Assembly: GCA_954871525.1 (NCBI GenBank)
Contig: OX940862.1
Coordinates: forward strand, 11,924,501-11,988,500
Direction: 5' to 3'
DNA from: Parietaria judaica
Taxonomy: Eukaryota; Streptophyta; Magnoliopsida; Rosales; Urticaceae
DNA length: 64,000 nt
This document shows positions 12,265 to 25,792 of the stretch, piece after piece. Each line of letters starts with the position of its first letter. Position 1 is the stretch's first letter. The notes under the pieces were generated by a model. It worked only from the letters and a program-made list of their open reading frames with translations. It searched no databases and had not been told where the DNA came from. Made by a program: the position numbers and the translations under genes.

Positions 12265-13860
12265 TGAAACCTCCAGAAGAAGAAATAATCGAACTTTTCA
12301 GTAAACCCCAACGAGCTGGCTCCCAAATTCGTCAATCTCCGCGACCAAATTGAAATCGAACGAGTTCGTTCGCGTCGCCAAAGCGGTCAAATCATGGAAA
12401 TTTGGCACATTTCAGGGCACGCAGCGAAGCAGAAGCTCCGCAGAGTCGAATTCGAAGCTCCAAGATTCGCAGACAAACGCGATCGATTGGGGAAGAGAAA
12501 GAGAGCTAGGGCTGAACAAAATCCAGGAATTGAGGGGGCGGATTCGGAAATTACGAGAAGTATTGGGGGTGAAAGTTGCGGATTCGAAATTAGGTCAAGG
12601 GATTGGAAGAGTGAGTGAATCTGTGGAGAATTGAGATGGGAGAGAGGGAACGCGGATTTCAAACGTGTTTATGTTCAGCTCTTCTTCTCCAGTTTACTTT
12701 CCCTTTCAGTTCCGCTACGCTCGAAACGCGTTTCTTAGTGTTAAAAACATGCGTTTCGTATGAGTTCTTTCCTTCTTGCTTGCTTTGCTTTGCTTTGAAA
12801 GCCTTAACGAAAAATGTCTTAGGTTAACATGTTTAACCTAAGCCAATGCCATCTTTAGTGAACATTTTTTTAAATGAGTTTAAATGATATTTTCTCGGTT
12901 TAAAGTATATGTTTCTCTCGGAATTTTGTTTTCATTCATTCTTTTTCGATAAAACTCTTTGAAGAAGCGCCCTCTTACTTTTTTTCAAGACTCTCCTAAA
13001 AAAAATCGTGTCCCAAGACAAAAACTCGAATCAACAGCCTTATATAATATTTACTTTAGAGCACGTGTAACTAAACATTGCAAGAATACAAACCTAGTCG
13101 TCATTCGTAATAGGAAACAAATAAGAAGACTGAAGAGAAAGACACACCACGATCCGTTCCTAAATATCCACGTGACACCCTAAAAGAAGGCGCACATACT
13201 CATGAACGACACAATTATGATCCGGATAGATCTACACTAACAAAGTCAAGTTAGAAGACCGGGCGAAAATAGAATCACATTATTCTCTCATTGATTTTGT
13301 ACGCATAAATTGCACCTTGCATATTTCAAAGGGCCTTATATAAATCGTTATCTTTTCTTATTTGAGATTGCCTGTGAAAAAATATCGGTACACAATATTA
13401 AAAACTCGTTCATAAAGTCGAACCACGTAAAACTCTTGCGTAGTCAAATCAAGGTCGCATTAAGCAAAAACACATTCTAATCTCATTGACAAGAAATAAA
13501 CGGCCCATTTAAAGTTGTAGAGACAAAAGTCAATGTAGAAACTTGACCTCATTCTATGTTGCTGTAAAACTTTTAAAGATCATTTATAAAGAGAATATCC
13601 CATCTTCATCTACACATTTTAATTTTATCCCAAATCTATTTATAGCTTATTCAATGACGTCATAATTTGACTTTTGTAACGCTGTGGATCAGACAAGCAA
13701 ACGACACCAAAGACAAACACGAAGTGATCAAACACAGTTCCATGATTTATCCATTTAATTTATTATTTATTATTTATTATTACTTTCTCTCTTGAATATT
13801 TAGTCAAACAGAAGAAACTGAAGCGAAAATAATTAAATTGCAAAAATAAAAATAAAAAAA
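12265..13860. other. Divergent intergenic between EMSY-like and SelO genes
   Basis: Shared promoter interval for two genes transcribed away from each other. The first about 400 bp (12265-12660) open short frames on both strands and are probably the EMSY-like 5' leader. The rest is AT-rich with no recognised element, and a TTATTTATT run lies at about 13758-13783 just before the SelO leader. Confidence 0.45.
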
Positions 13861-16800
13861 ATGATATCGTATTTCTCATCGAAAGCGGTCTCTTCCTTTT
13901 CTCTCCCCTTCTCTCGCTCCTCCGCTCTTCTCCGCCGCCGACCCTCCAAATCCCCGTTTTGCCCCTCGCTTCCCTTCGAATTTCCCACCGCATGCCACGC
14001 TTCTTCCGCGAGCACTAGCGGAGCTTCCATGGACTCTCCTCCGTCGGTCGACTCCGTCGCTCGCGATTTGCGCAACCAGAGCCTCCGAAGCGACGGCGAT
14101 GGCGGAGCGAAGGCGAAATCCAAGCTCGAGGTTCTGAATTGGGACCACTCCTTCATCAGGGAGCTGCCCGGCGACCCGAGGAGCGATGCGATTCCGCGAG
14201 AGGTGAGTATTGAATCGGATGTTTCTGGATTTCGATGATCCATTGTATTGAATCGGAGAAATGATTGTTTTTTTCTGCTTCGAATTTGCAGGTTTTGCAT
14301 GCTTGTTATACGAAGGTTTCGCCTTCGGCTCCGGTGGACGAGCCTCAGCTCGTGGCCTGGTCCGAATCCGTGGCCGAATTGCTCGATTTGGATCCTAAAG
14401 AGTGAGTTTTCTCGGTGTTTGTTCGATTATCGAGTTGATAGTGATGTTTTAGTTTCGAAAATCAGTTCATAAATCGAGCTGTGATCTGAAGAATGTGAGG
14501 AAATTTTCGGGAATGCATGAGAGAACAATTAAGCTAGTAATCTGTTCACATTGGTATTTTTCTTTTTCAGGTTCGAGAGACCGGACTTTCCTCTTTTCTT
14601 CTCCGGGGCGTCTCCTTTGCCGGGATCGTAAGTATCAAATACGAAGAAACTTTGTGTAATCTGAGAACTCGTCTTAGGGTTTCTGCAGCTATTTTTAATA
14701 CAGTCTGGATATTGATTTTGCAGTGTGTCTTATGCTCAATGCTACGGTGGGCATCAGTTCGGCATGTGGGCGGGGCAGTTGGGAGACGGTCGTGCAATAA
14801 CGCTCGGAGAGATATTGAATTCCAAATCTCAGAGATGGGAATTGCAGCTTAAAGGTGCGGGGAAGACTCCGTACAGTCGGTTCGCAGACGGCCTTGCTGT
14901 TCTTCGTAGTAGCATTAGGGAGTTCCTGTGCAGCGAGGCGATGCATAGTCTTGGTATTCCAACAACACGCGCTCTATGTCTTGTCACAACAGGGAAATTC
15001 GTCACTCGAGACATGTTCTACGAGTATGTTGTCTTTCGATTTTTAAGTCTTGGAACTCTATTTATTATATGCGACTGTTTGGATGAGTGAAGGAGTTCAA
15101 TGCTCAAGCTTTCATATATTCCCCATATCTATTTTTTTCTTTCCATTTTGTTTATCTCGGTCATGCTTAATATTATTAATTGGGCTTACTTTATTTGCAG
15201 TGGGAACCCAAAGGATGAGGCCGGTGCAATCGTCTGCAGAGTTTCCCAATCGTTTCTGCGGTTTGGTTCGTACCAAATACATGCATCGAGAGGCAAAGAG
15301 GACCTTGCTATAGTCCGGTCTCTCGCAGATTACGCCATTAAGCATCACTTTCCTCATTTAGAGAATATGGATAGTGAGAGCTTATCTTTCAGCACCGGCA
15401 TTGAAGATGATTCGGTTGTGGATCTAACTTCCAATAAGTACGCAGGTAAAGGTTCTGGTTTTGGATGTTGTAACTTGTAAGAAGTCATTAAGTTTAAGTA
15501 AATAAGTTAAACCAATCGAAATTTACCTTTTTCTTTTCCCTTCTTTTATAGCTTGGGTTGTGGAGGTTGCCGAACGCACTGCATCCTTAATTGCCAGCTG
15601 GCAGGGGGTCGGTTTTACTCACGGTGTTTTGAACACAGACAACATGAGTGTTTTGGGCCTCACCATTGACTATGGCCCATTTGGATTTCTCGATGCCTTT
15701 GATCCAAGTTACACTCCAAATACCACTGATCTTCCAGGGAGAAGATACTGTTTCGCAAATCAGCCTGATATCGGGCTGTGGAATATCGCACAATTTGCCA
15801 CCACCTTATCATCGGCTCAGTTGATAGACGAGAAGGAGGCAAATTACGCCATGGAAAGGTAGCTTTGATTTCTAGACCTTTCTTCATAAGTATTCATAGA
15901 AAGGGTAATTGGCAGAAGTCTAATTCTCGAAGAAAAGTTACAAGTAGTTATCAATTGATTTCTAGGATTTTTTTTTTTTTTTTTCAATTAGTTACCGTAT
16001 GAGACTGTTGTTATGAGACTTTTGTGAAGCAACCAAGAAGTCTAGTTCTCGAAGTAAAGTTACAATGAAATTCCCAACGATTGGAGAAAAAAGAAATCGA
16101 ACAAAATATCTTTAAACAAGTCACTTGTTGGACATATATTAATATTTTTGTCATTTATAACATGAAGGGGATAATGTACTACTCATTTTTCTGCCAAAAA
16201 CTAAAGTTCAGGGAGGTAAATTACACTATAGAATCATCTCTTCCATCATTTATATATTTCAGTTTAGTTTTTTTTTTTTTAATGAATTATTCCAATTGAT
16301 AAGAATCATTATTCGGTTCTCTCAAATATTTTCACGAGTATTGAAGGTGGTTTCTGTTTGATTTGATACAGATATGGAACCAAATTCATGGATGAATACC
16401 AGGCGATAATGACTCGAAAGCTCGGTCTTCACAAATACAATAAACAGTTGATCAGTAAGCTTCTCAACAATATGGCGGTCGACAAGGTCGATTACACAAA
16501 TTTCTTCCGGTCTCTCTCAAACATCAAAGCCGACCTTACTATTCCAGAAGAGGAATTGTTGGCTCCGTTGAAGGTTGTTCTCTTAGATATGGGGAAAGAG
16601 CGCAAAGAGGCCTGGGCTACATGGGTTAAAACCTACATAGAGGAGGTATCATTATATATAAATATATATTGTATATTTCTTAGCTTATACACACGTACAT
16701 AACATTAAAATATTTCTGAGTTATGAGATATCTTGCATCGTAAAGTTTTAGAATATGTAACAGGGTGTTCTTGTAAAAATGGTTTTATCTTGTTGGCTAA

Positions 16801-17205
16801 TATTTTCCGAAGGGTCTAAGGATAGGGAGGAAATTATCTATCCGACCGTTTCGGGAAATTAATCAAAGACGGGGAGATGCCACGCCCATGAATTCTTTTT
16901 TCCGTCCTTATCTTCTAGCTCCATCTCACTATTCCGGTTCGTTTTAGCAGCTATCAGCAAGCGGGCTCTCCGACGAGGAGAGAAAGGCCTCGATGGACGC
17001 AGTGAACCCCAAATACGTTCTCCGAAACTATCTGTGTCAGAGCGCCATCGACGCAGCCGAGCAAGGCGACTACGGAGAGGTGCAAAGGCTGCTCCGAGTG
17101 ATCCAACGGCCGTTCGACGAGCAGCCCGGGATGGAGAAGTACGCCCGCTTGCCTCCCGCATGGGCCTACAGACCCGGGGTGTGCATGCTCTCGTGCTCCT
17201 CATAG
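13861..17205 (+). CDS. SELO: Selenoprotein O (YdiU/SelO) protein AMPylase, Cys form
   Basis: Eight exons: 13861-14202, 14292-14401, 14571-14627, 14724-15023, 15201-15445, 15552-15858, 16372-16645 and 16951-17205, all in phase, giving 629 aa. SelO is a pseudokinase-fold enzyme that transfers AMP from ATP to protein hydroxyl groups, in mitochondria in eukaryotes. Residues 1-55 are Ser/Arg-rich and acid-poor, like an organelle transit peptide. Conserved signatures are [28 protein letters not shown] (ATP-site Lys), HGVLNTDN (Asp381/Asn382) and IDYGPFGF (Asp391), the last two being metal/catalytic positions of the family. The C-terminus is SCSS: Cys627 stands where animal SelO carries selenocysteine, as expected in a plant without selenoprotein synthesis. 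Introns are short (75-513 bp). Confidence 0.93.
15914..16062 (+). repeat. Short direct repeat in SelO intron 6
   Basis: AGAAGTCTAATTCTCGAAG at about 15914 recurs as AGAAGTCTAGTTCTCGAAG about 119 bp later, each followed by AAAGTTACAA. A small local duplication with no sign of function. Confidence 0.6.
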
Positions 17206-18522
17206 TTCTTACATTATCACTGCTTTAAAACAAGTATTTAGCTATTTATTTATTTTTAAAATTATGTATAAACTCTTGTTAAAAGAATTCAAATTTGAAA
17301 AAGAAAAAGAAAGATCAAGTGGGTGTTATGTTGTATATACTAATTATTCACTTCTAGTATAATAAAGAGCAAAAGCTGAGGACTTGTATTTGTTGTTTAA
17401 TTTTTGTTGAATTACTTTATTCTTCATATGATTCATGTGTGAATTATTGAGTTCCAATTGGTCAAATGAAAATGATTTTGGCATATGCTTTCTTAAATGA
17501 ATTTCGGATAAGCCTCGGTTTAAAAGAGAATATCCAATTCTCAGATTTGAAATTTAAGACCATATATACCAAATGGATAGTCATTTAATGTGACCTAAAT
17601 GGAAGTGACTCACAAGTCACAACCATACATTTCCTACCAAAAAAATAAATAAAAAAAAAGCCATACATGAATTCAAGAGTAGTTTTCAATAAAGCCTCTG
17701 AACTCTGAAGTTACTTCCTATACTGTTGGCCTTTCCCCCACTGAACTTTGAATGCTGTTGTGCTTTGCCCACTAAATTAGAATTTTTGACAGCTAACTTT
17801 GGAAAATAGTATGTTGATCCTTTAAGAGAAAAAAAATGGCGGAAAATGTAAATTTATGCATAATTCATATTTTACTCGAGTGGTTTTTGGCAGTCAGATA
17901 AAAAAAAAAATCAGTTTTTAAAACTTTAGGGGTATATGTGCCGGGAATAAAATAATGTTTTATGAAAAAAGAAGAGGGAGAGAGGTTTAGCATAAAACGA
18001 CTTGTCGTTTGTTAGTCATTGACCACAAGCTCCATATATCTTATCCGTCTCTCGTTCTTCGTCATCTCGTCTGAGCTTCTCCTTCATTCTCGTAAGCTTC
18101 TCTTCTTTGCTTGTTGCTCAAGCAAGACTCGTTACTGAAGCTATTTCAGTCATGGCACGTTGAGTTGTGAAGTTGCGCGCATAGAGCACTCACCAAATAC
18201 TCTCCGCTCATCACTGTATTCGTAGTTTTTCACGTAATGCTTTTCATTTCAGCTTGTCTTGATAGTTACAGGACAACTTTCACGAACAAATGGCATCGTT
18301 CTGTGATTCTGGAAATCATGCAGAATACTTGTTCGATGAAATGTCTCAATAAGGGCAGTCATTCCTAAATTCTCGAGTTTGAGACCGGGCTATCATTTAT
18401 CAGCAAAACGTCTTTGTTTCGGTTTGTGCTAAGTCATGTTCTTGACCCGGTTCAGAATTAAAACAAAAAAGATGGTACGGTCATAAGAGTATTGATTTTT
18501 CGTGCCGTTTTATATGCAGGGA
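17206..18522. other. Intergenic, then LIP2 leader with probable 5' UTR intron
   Basis: SelO 3' UTR and AT-rich spacer up to about 18000. From about 18040 the sequence is pyrimidine-rich leader. A good donor at 18092 (CGTAAG) and an acceptor at 18518-18519 (TATGCAG) suggest a 5' UTR intron of about 430 bp, with the LIP2 ATG three bases after the junction. No other gene seen. Confidence 0.5.
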
Positions 18523-19230
18523 ATGAGAGGCCCTCGGAACCTCGAGGTATGGAAAATGGGCGTCGTGAACTATTTGGATTCGCTCAAGCTTCAGGAAAAG
18601 CTCGTAAGTGCGAGAAAAGTCAATAGAATACCCGACACTCTTATCTCCTTGCAGCATCCGCCGACATACACGCTCGGAAAAAGGAAAACCGACCACAATC
18701 TGTTGATCCCGGAATCCGATCTCAAGAATATAGGAGCCGAGCTCTGCTACGCTCAGAGAGGAGGAGATATAACATTCCACGGGCCCCGTCAGGCCGTCTT
18801 ATACCCCATCGTCTCCCTCCGTGACATCGGCATTGGCGCTCGGAGCTACGTGGAGAAGCTCGAGCTGACCATGATCGAGTTGGCTTCTTTATATGGAGTC
18901 AAAGCTCAGGCGGGAGGGAAGTGCGAAACAGGGGTTTGGGTCGGGGATAGGAAGATCGGCGCAATCGGGGTCAAGATTTCATCGGCAGTCACGTCTCATG
19001 GGCTGGCGTTTAACATCGATCCGGATTTGGATTATTTTAAGCACATTGTTCCGTGCGGGATTAAAAATAAAGACGTTACGTCGTTGAGAAAGGAGACGAA
19101 CATTGATCTCCCGGATGAGGAAATCATTGAGGAGCAATTAGTTTCTTGCTTCGCAAGACTATTCGGCTACACCGGCGTTTGGTGGAAAGACCGTTCTTCT
19201 GTACTGTTCAAAGACATAGACAACGAGTAA
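18523..19230 (+). CDS. LIP2: Mitochondrial octanoyltransferase LIP2
   Basis: One intronless coding exon, 235 aa. The enzyme moves octanoate from acyl carrier protein to the lipoyl domains of mitochondrial 2-oxoacid dehydrogenases and glycine cleavage H protein, the first step of lipoate assembly. Family motifs are LQHPPTYTLGKR, the substrate motif RGGDITFHGPRQ (79-90), Lys144 (DRKIGAIG) and Cys178 (IVPCGI). The Lys-Cys spacing of 34 equals that of E. coli LipB (Lys135/Cys169). The start MRGPRNLEVWKMG resembles Arabidopsis LIP2. An in-frame ATG at 18514 would be removed by the inferred leader intron, so 18523 is preferred. No long transit peptide is evident, as in the Arabidopsis mitochondrial form. 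Confidence 0.93.
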   Translation: MRGPRNLEVWKMGVVNYLDSLKLQEKLVSARKVNRIPDTLISLQHPPTYTLGKRKTDHNLLIPESDLKNIGAELCYAQRGGDITFHGPRQAVLYPIVSLRDIGIGARSYVEKLELTMIELASLYGVKAQAGGKCETGVWVGDRKIGAIGVKISSAVTSHGLAFNIDPDLDYFKHIVPCGIKNKDVTSLRKETNIDLPDEEIIEEQLVSCFARLFGYTGVWWKDRSSVLFKDIDNE

Positions 19231-20680
19231 ATTATTTTTTTTATATATTTTTTTTTTGCTTTTTCTTTTTGATAATGTTTACTCTGAATAAAATAATCGC
19301 CTCATCAAGCTGTGTAATTTTAGATTACTCTATTTTTTTTATATAAAAGATTTGATCTCTTAACTTCTCTGTTATTACCTTACCCATTGTGATAATTTTA
19401 GATTATTTACATTTTTTATATCCTAATTGGCGTTTTAGGGTTGATTATAATCTAGCTGATTTTTAATTCTCTCGTCCTTTGTAACACTTTTCGATGTCAT
19501 GCTTTTGTTCCCGAATTCGTTTCCTACTTAAAATCTTTGTGTCGATTTCGTTCCTTTGTAGCAGGATATAATTAAGTTGTGATATCGATTTATAAAAGAA
19601 ACTAATACTGTGGATTTCATGCACGGGAATATACGATGTTATTAGTATATATACATTATAATAAGATCATAAAATAAAAGATTGATCGTATTGCGATGAT
19701 GAGATGAGTGTTTGTTTGTCATGTGATGATGAAATAGGAAGAAGAAGCATGTTTGACAGCAATATCCATGTTACCTCTCAATCTCAAGCCTACTTACAAC
19801 ACTATCACCACATGTATCTATTTCTTCACAGAATCTTTGTATTCACATGTGTATTTTTTGAAAAACAAACCACTTGCAATAAAGGTTCAATTCAACAAAG
19901 CTTTTTCTCTTTTTTGATCATATGCAATTAAGTACCTTCTCAATCAGATCTTGTAACATGATTATTATTTGATATCAAAATGCCAGAAAAAAAATAAAAG
20001 AAGAAAAAAAGACATGATACTTAATCAATCTTGTGTAAAATTTATATATTTGGAATAAGAAAGCAAGACTTCCCAGCCAAATTTAGCTGTAATTGGTCAA
20101 ACTTTAAATCAAAATTTAATAATTTGAAGCACCAAGAAAGTAGAGAAAAATGGGGTCACTGATTTCGTCTCATGTGAATACAATAATCTTTTAAATAATT
20201 CAAAGGTTTTAGAGAAGTCAGAGAAATATCATACTTTTTAGTTTATCATCACATGGTACGAGGCTTCCAAGTAATTTGTAGCTATATAAAGCATAGTGAA
20301 TTAGTAATAAATTCAGATTAATTATATTTTTGTCAACCAGCCTGTTGATCAACTTTTCACATTATGTAATTTTAAAAAATATTTCTACGTTGTTAGTGTG
20401 TGTATTAACATATATTAATGCAGGATTTTAACATGAAAAAGGTTAGAATATGTTTTAATCTTTGGCGACGATATATAAAATAATTTTTAATAATAATATA
20501 AAATTATAAGAGCACATGATACCAAAAAAAAAACCCTTCACGTAACATGCATGCACTATCATCTCTTAGTTATAGAAAGTTTCTATATATATAGTCTCTA
20601 TATAGATCAGATATCTCTCTTCCATTTTCTTCCTAACACGCACTTCTTGATCTCTTGCTCAAAATCGATCAACAACCGCC
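19231..20680. other. AT-rich intergenic before the small peptide gene
   Basis: No credible coding frame, RNA gene or bounded repeat seen. The last 100 bp contain TATA-like CTCTATATAGATC at about 20596-20608, about 75-80 bp upstream of the peptide start codon, consistent with its core promoter. Confidence 0.45.
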
Positions 20681-20911
20681 ATGAAAACGAGCCTAAGAGC
20701 TTTGGTTCTCCTCTGCTTCTTCGCGACGATTCTCATCCAAACTCACCAAGCTCCGGAACAAGATCACGGAAATCGAATCATCAGAAGACTATTAGTTTCA
20801 GTCAATTCTTTTTCAGTGACTCATCACCCAATCAACAAAAGCCTCAAAGAAGACGCAACGAGTTTAAGGAAAGCGCCGCGAAGCAAATCGAACCCTATTC
20901 AGAACAAGTAA
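20681..20911 (+). CDS. Small secreted peptide precursor, CLE-like
   Basis: A 76-aa single-exon frame. Residues 1-23 are a convincing signal peptide (MKTSLRALVLLCFFATILIQ, then THQA). The middle is variable and basic, and there is no Cys in the mature part. The C-terminus LRKAPRSKSNPIQNK resembles the CLE peptide box: R-K-x-P at the front and (D/N)-P-I-x-N at the back, as in CLE25 and CLE45, but with one extra residue and Ser-Lys-Ser where the central Gly lies. The precursor layout (signal, spacer, basic motif at the extreme C-terminus) is that of plant hormone-like peptides. The call is tentative: it could be a diverged CLE, another post-translationally modified peptide family, or a decaying copy. 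A TATA-like box precedes it. Confidence 0.55.
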   Translation: MKTSLRALVLLCFFATILIQTHQAPEQDHGNRIIRRLLVSVNSFSVTHHPINKSLKEDATSLRKAPRSKSNPIQNK

Positions 20912-21170
20912 CAAAGAGTATCTGTATAGAGATCTTCAGCAGAGATCAGATTATATCTCCAAATTTTGCAGTGTTTGTAATTTTGTTTAATAGTAATTAG
21001 ATTTTAGATCTTCATACATTTTTTTTTACCGATTTGCTATACATGATTTTTTTCAATTTTAATTTTAATGTAAAGCAAGGAGATCTAAAGAGCATTACAT
21101 AAAAATTTTATTCATTTATTTACTTATATAATAATATAAAGAACCTGAAAAAAAAAAGTCATTACATTAA

Positions 21171-21198
21171 GGGTTAATTGCGGCGAAAGTACCCAAGG
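21171..21198 (+). mobile_element. Solo Mutator-like terminal repeat abutting the kinase pseudogene
   Basis: GGGTTAATTGCGGCGAAAG followed by TACCCAAGG matches about 22 of 28 positions of the terminal repeat of the element at 25793 (GGGTTAATGACGACAAAAA then TACCCAAAG). Kinase-gene homology begins directly afterwards. No inverted partner (ATTAACCC) was seen up to 24 kb. Confidence 0.5.
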
Positions 21199-22529
21199 TG
21201 ACAAGGGGTTACATGCAAATGAAGCCCGTCGCTAGAGATGTTTGCATACAGTCCTGCATAGAAGATTGTATGTGCTCCGTCGTAGTTTCAAAATTAGACG
21301 GAACATGCTCGAGGAAGATGTTGCCTCTCTCGAGTGGGAGATTCAGCACGACTCTCGGCTCGGTGGCCTATCTCAAGCTGCAAAAACCGAAATACTTACT
21401 TTCTTTGCCAAACCAGACCGACGATGATCATCGAGAAAGGCTTAGGGAGAAAAGTCAGCGAGGTTTGATATTGGCAGGTTCGGGTCTTGTAGCGACATTG
21501 GCGATTGTCTGTTTTTTGTTTTTGTTTGCGGTCTGTATCGGGTTTTTCCTCATCTATCGCAAGAAGAAAGGCCGATCGACTGCCGATCAAACTGCAACGG
21601 AGATAAAAATGCGTTGCTTCAGCTACAAGGAACTCGAGAAAGCTACTGATGGGTTCAAGGAAGAGCTGGGGAGAGGTTCGTTCGGGATAGTTTACAAAGG
21701 GAAACTCTTGGGAAGTGATTCAAGCATTCCCGTCGCCGTGAAGAAGCTGGACTTTGCTTGAAGGGAACCCGAGAAGGAGTTTCAAAATGAAGTGAATGTC
21801 ATAGGGCAGACTCACCACAAGAATCTGGTCCGTTTGTACGGCTTATGCGACGACAATAAAAACCGCATGATCGTCTACGAGTTCATGAATAACGGAACTC
21901 TGGCGAGCTACATCTTCGGAGAAGTTAAGCCCAGCTGGAAACAACGAACCGAAATTGTATTGGGAGTGGCGAAAGGGATTTCGTACTTGCATGAAGAGTG
22001 CACTTCTCAGATCATCTACTGCGACATCAAGCCTCATAACATTCTCCTCAACGAATACTACGATGTCAAAATCTCCGATTTCGGGCTGGCGAAGCTCCTG
22101 AGGATGGATCAGAGCAAGACACACACGGCAATCAGAGGGACGAAAGGATACCTCGCCCCGGAGTGGTTCCGGAACATGCCGGTTTCGACCAAAGTCGACG
22201 TGTACAGCTTCGGTGTGGTGCTTTTGGAGGTCATTTGTTGCAGAAAAAGTGTGGAAGACGAGAACTACGACGAAGAGAAGCGAATATTGACCGACTGGGC
22301 ATATGATTGCTTCAAGGAAAAGGCTTTCGAGGCATTGATCGATTGGGAAGCCGAGGCCTTGGAAGACAGAGAAAAGCTGGAGAGATTCACCAAGGTTTCG
22401 ATGTGGTGTATCCAAGAGAGCGCCTCCATGAGACCGACGATGAGGCAAGTAGTTCAGATGCTCGAAGGCGTCGTCGAAGTCCTCGTTCCGCCGTGTCCGT
22501 GCCCATACGCCTTGAGCATAACATATTAA
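21198..22529 (+). pseudogene. G-type lectin S-receptor-like kinase, 5'-truncated with in-frame stop
   Basis: The frame keeps a PAN/apple-like fragment ([17 protein letters not shown]), a transmembrane helix near [18 protein letters not shown], and a full Ser/Thr kinase domain: [12 protein letters not shown] loop, VAVKKLD lysine, DFGLAKLL, GTKGYLAPEWF, ending VEVLVPPCPCPY. This is the LECRK3/G-type lectin class of immune and stress receptor kinases. The bulb-lectin and EGF parts are absent, and a TGA at 21759-21761 interrupts kinase subdomain II-III; the same frame continues without shift. The catalytic HCD/HRD motif reads YCD (IIYCDIKPHNILL), losing the usual His. Truncation plus the stop make it a pseudogene. 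The downstream frame from 21792 alone lacks the ATP lysine. Confidence 0.85.
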
Positions 22530-24662
<2,133 letters not shown>

Positions 24663-25105
24663 ATTGGATCTAGGGTTTGGAATGTGGAAGAAGATCGTAG
24701 GTAGATTTAGGAGACAGTGTTGTTGATGTATTATCGACTATGAATCTAATGCCTTATTGGATTTTGTGTGCATTTTGCTCCTTCACATTCATAAATTTTG
24801 TAAATAATCTGTGATCGTTATGCATAAAGTTGGGTTTAATTCTTGCTAAATTTAGGAATTCAAACTTGCAAATTTGATACCAGTCGAAACTGAATGGTTG
24901 TTCACTAAATGATTTGTTCTGAAAATTTGGCAATTTCACCTGCAGTTCATACGGATTGCCGGAAGAAGATTAGTAAAGACTTGCAGTGTAATGCTATCTA
25001 TAACACCTAACTCGATTAAACTACCCGGAATGATTCAGTGAAGAGTGACTGAATGCTATATGTTTCGTTGTAAAGCACACGAAAAAACTCTGAGTTTGTA
25101 AGTTA

Positions 25106-25700
25106 GAAGAAATCTAAGGCATCTTAATGCCAATGTACAAACAACTTGATACAGAGTCTGATCCCGATTGTGGTTGACTCGTTTGAGATCGTCGCTGCTG
25201 TCCGGACTCGGGTAGTGTATCGGTTTGTTTGCGTGGTTGGTATTTTATTCTGAAACATAGTCAACAATGTGCCGTCTGTTAAGAAGGATCAGACCCATTG
25301 TACATCTGAGTAAGGTTAGTGCTTGTGAAACTGTGAGAAACGACCGATCAGGAAACCGTATTGTTCAGTTTTCATAAATTAATATACTACTTCATTTGAT
25401 TGGTACAGAGGATGCTATACAACCCGATTTCGGTAACTCACTTCTGTTAATTACTTTCCTAAGTTGGTGTCATTTTAAAGAAATCTAAGGTTCCTAAGTC
25501 GAAATGTACAAACAACTTGATGTTGACTCGAATCCCGGTCGTAGCTGAATCTTTGGGGTCTTCACTGCTCTCTGCTTAGGTTGGTCAGCATTTTGCCATG
25601 CGTTTAAGAATAAACCGATCCATTGTATGGTCTTGACTTACTCGTCTGAGCACGGCCGGTGCTTTTGTGAAATCATGAGCAACGATGAATCCTGACCTAC
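25106..25700 (+). repeat. Diverged direct duplication downstream of H3
   Basis: Copy 1 (about 25106-25345) and copy 2 (about 25477-25690) share GAAATCTAAGG, ATGTACAAACAACTTGAT, GATCxxxCCCATTGTA-like and GGTxxGTGCTTxTGTGAAA blocks in the same order. Identity is moderate, around 60-70% by eye. No open frame spans either copy. Confidence 0.6.
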
Positions 25701-25792
25701 TTTAAGTCGTTTTTTCCCTCTTTGAAATATAAACGACACTGAAAAATACACGAACTTACATATATAATTATGAATTCGCTATAAACAAAATA

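Noticed and set aside
20551..21000. 149-codon + strand frame overlapping the small peptide gene
   Set aside because: Starts upstream of the TATA-like box, has low-complexity composition and no domain; the 76-aa frame in another phase has a proper signal peptide.
21843..22448. 201-codon - strand frame opposite the kinase
   Set aside because: Antisense shadow of the conserved kinase domain.
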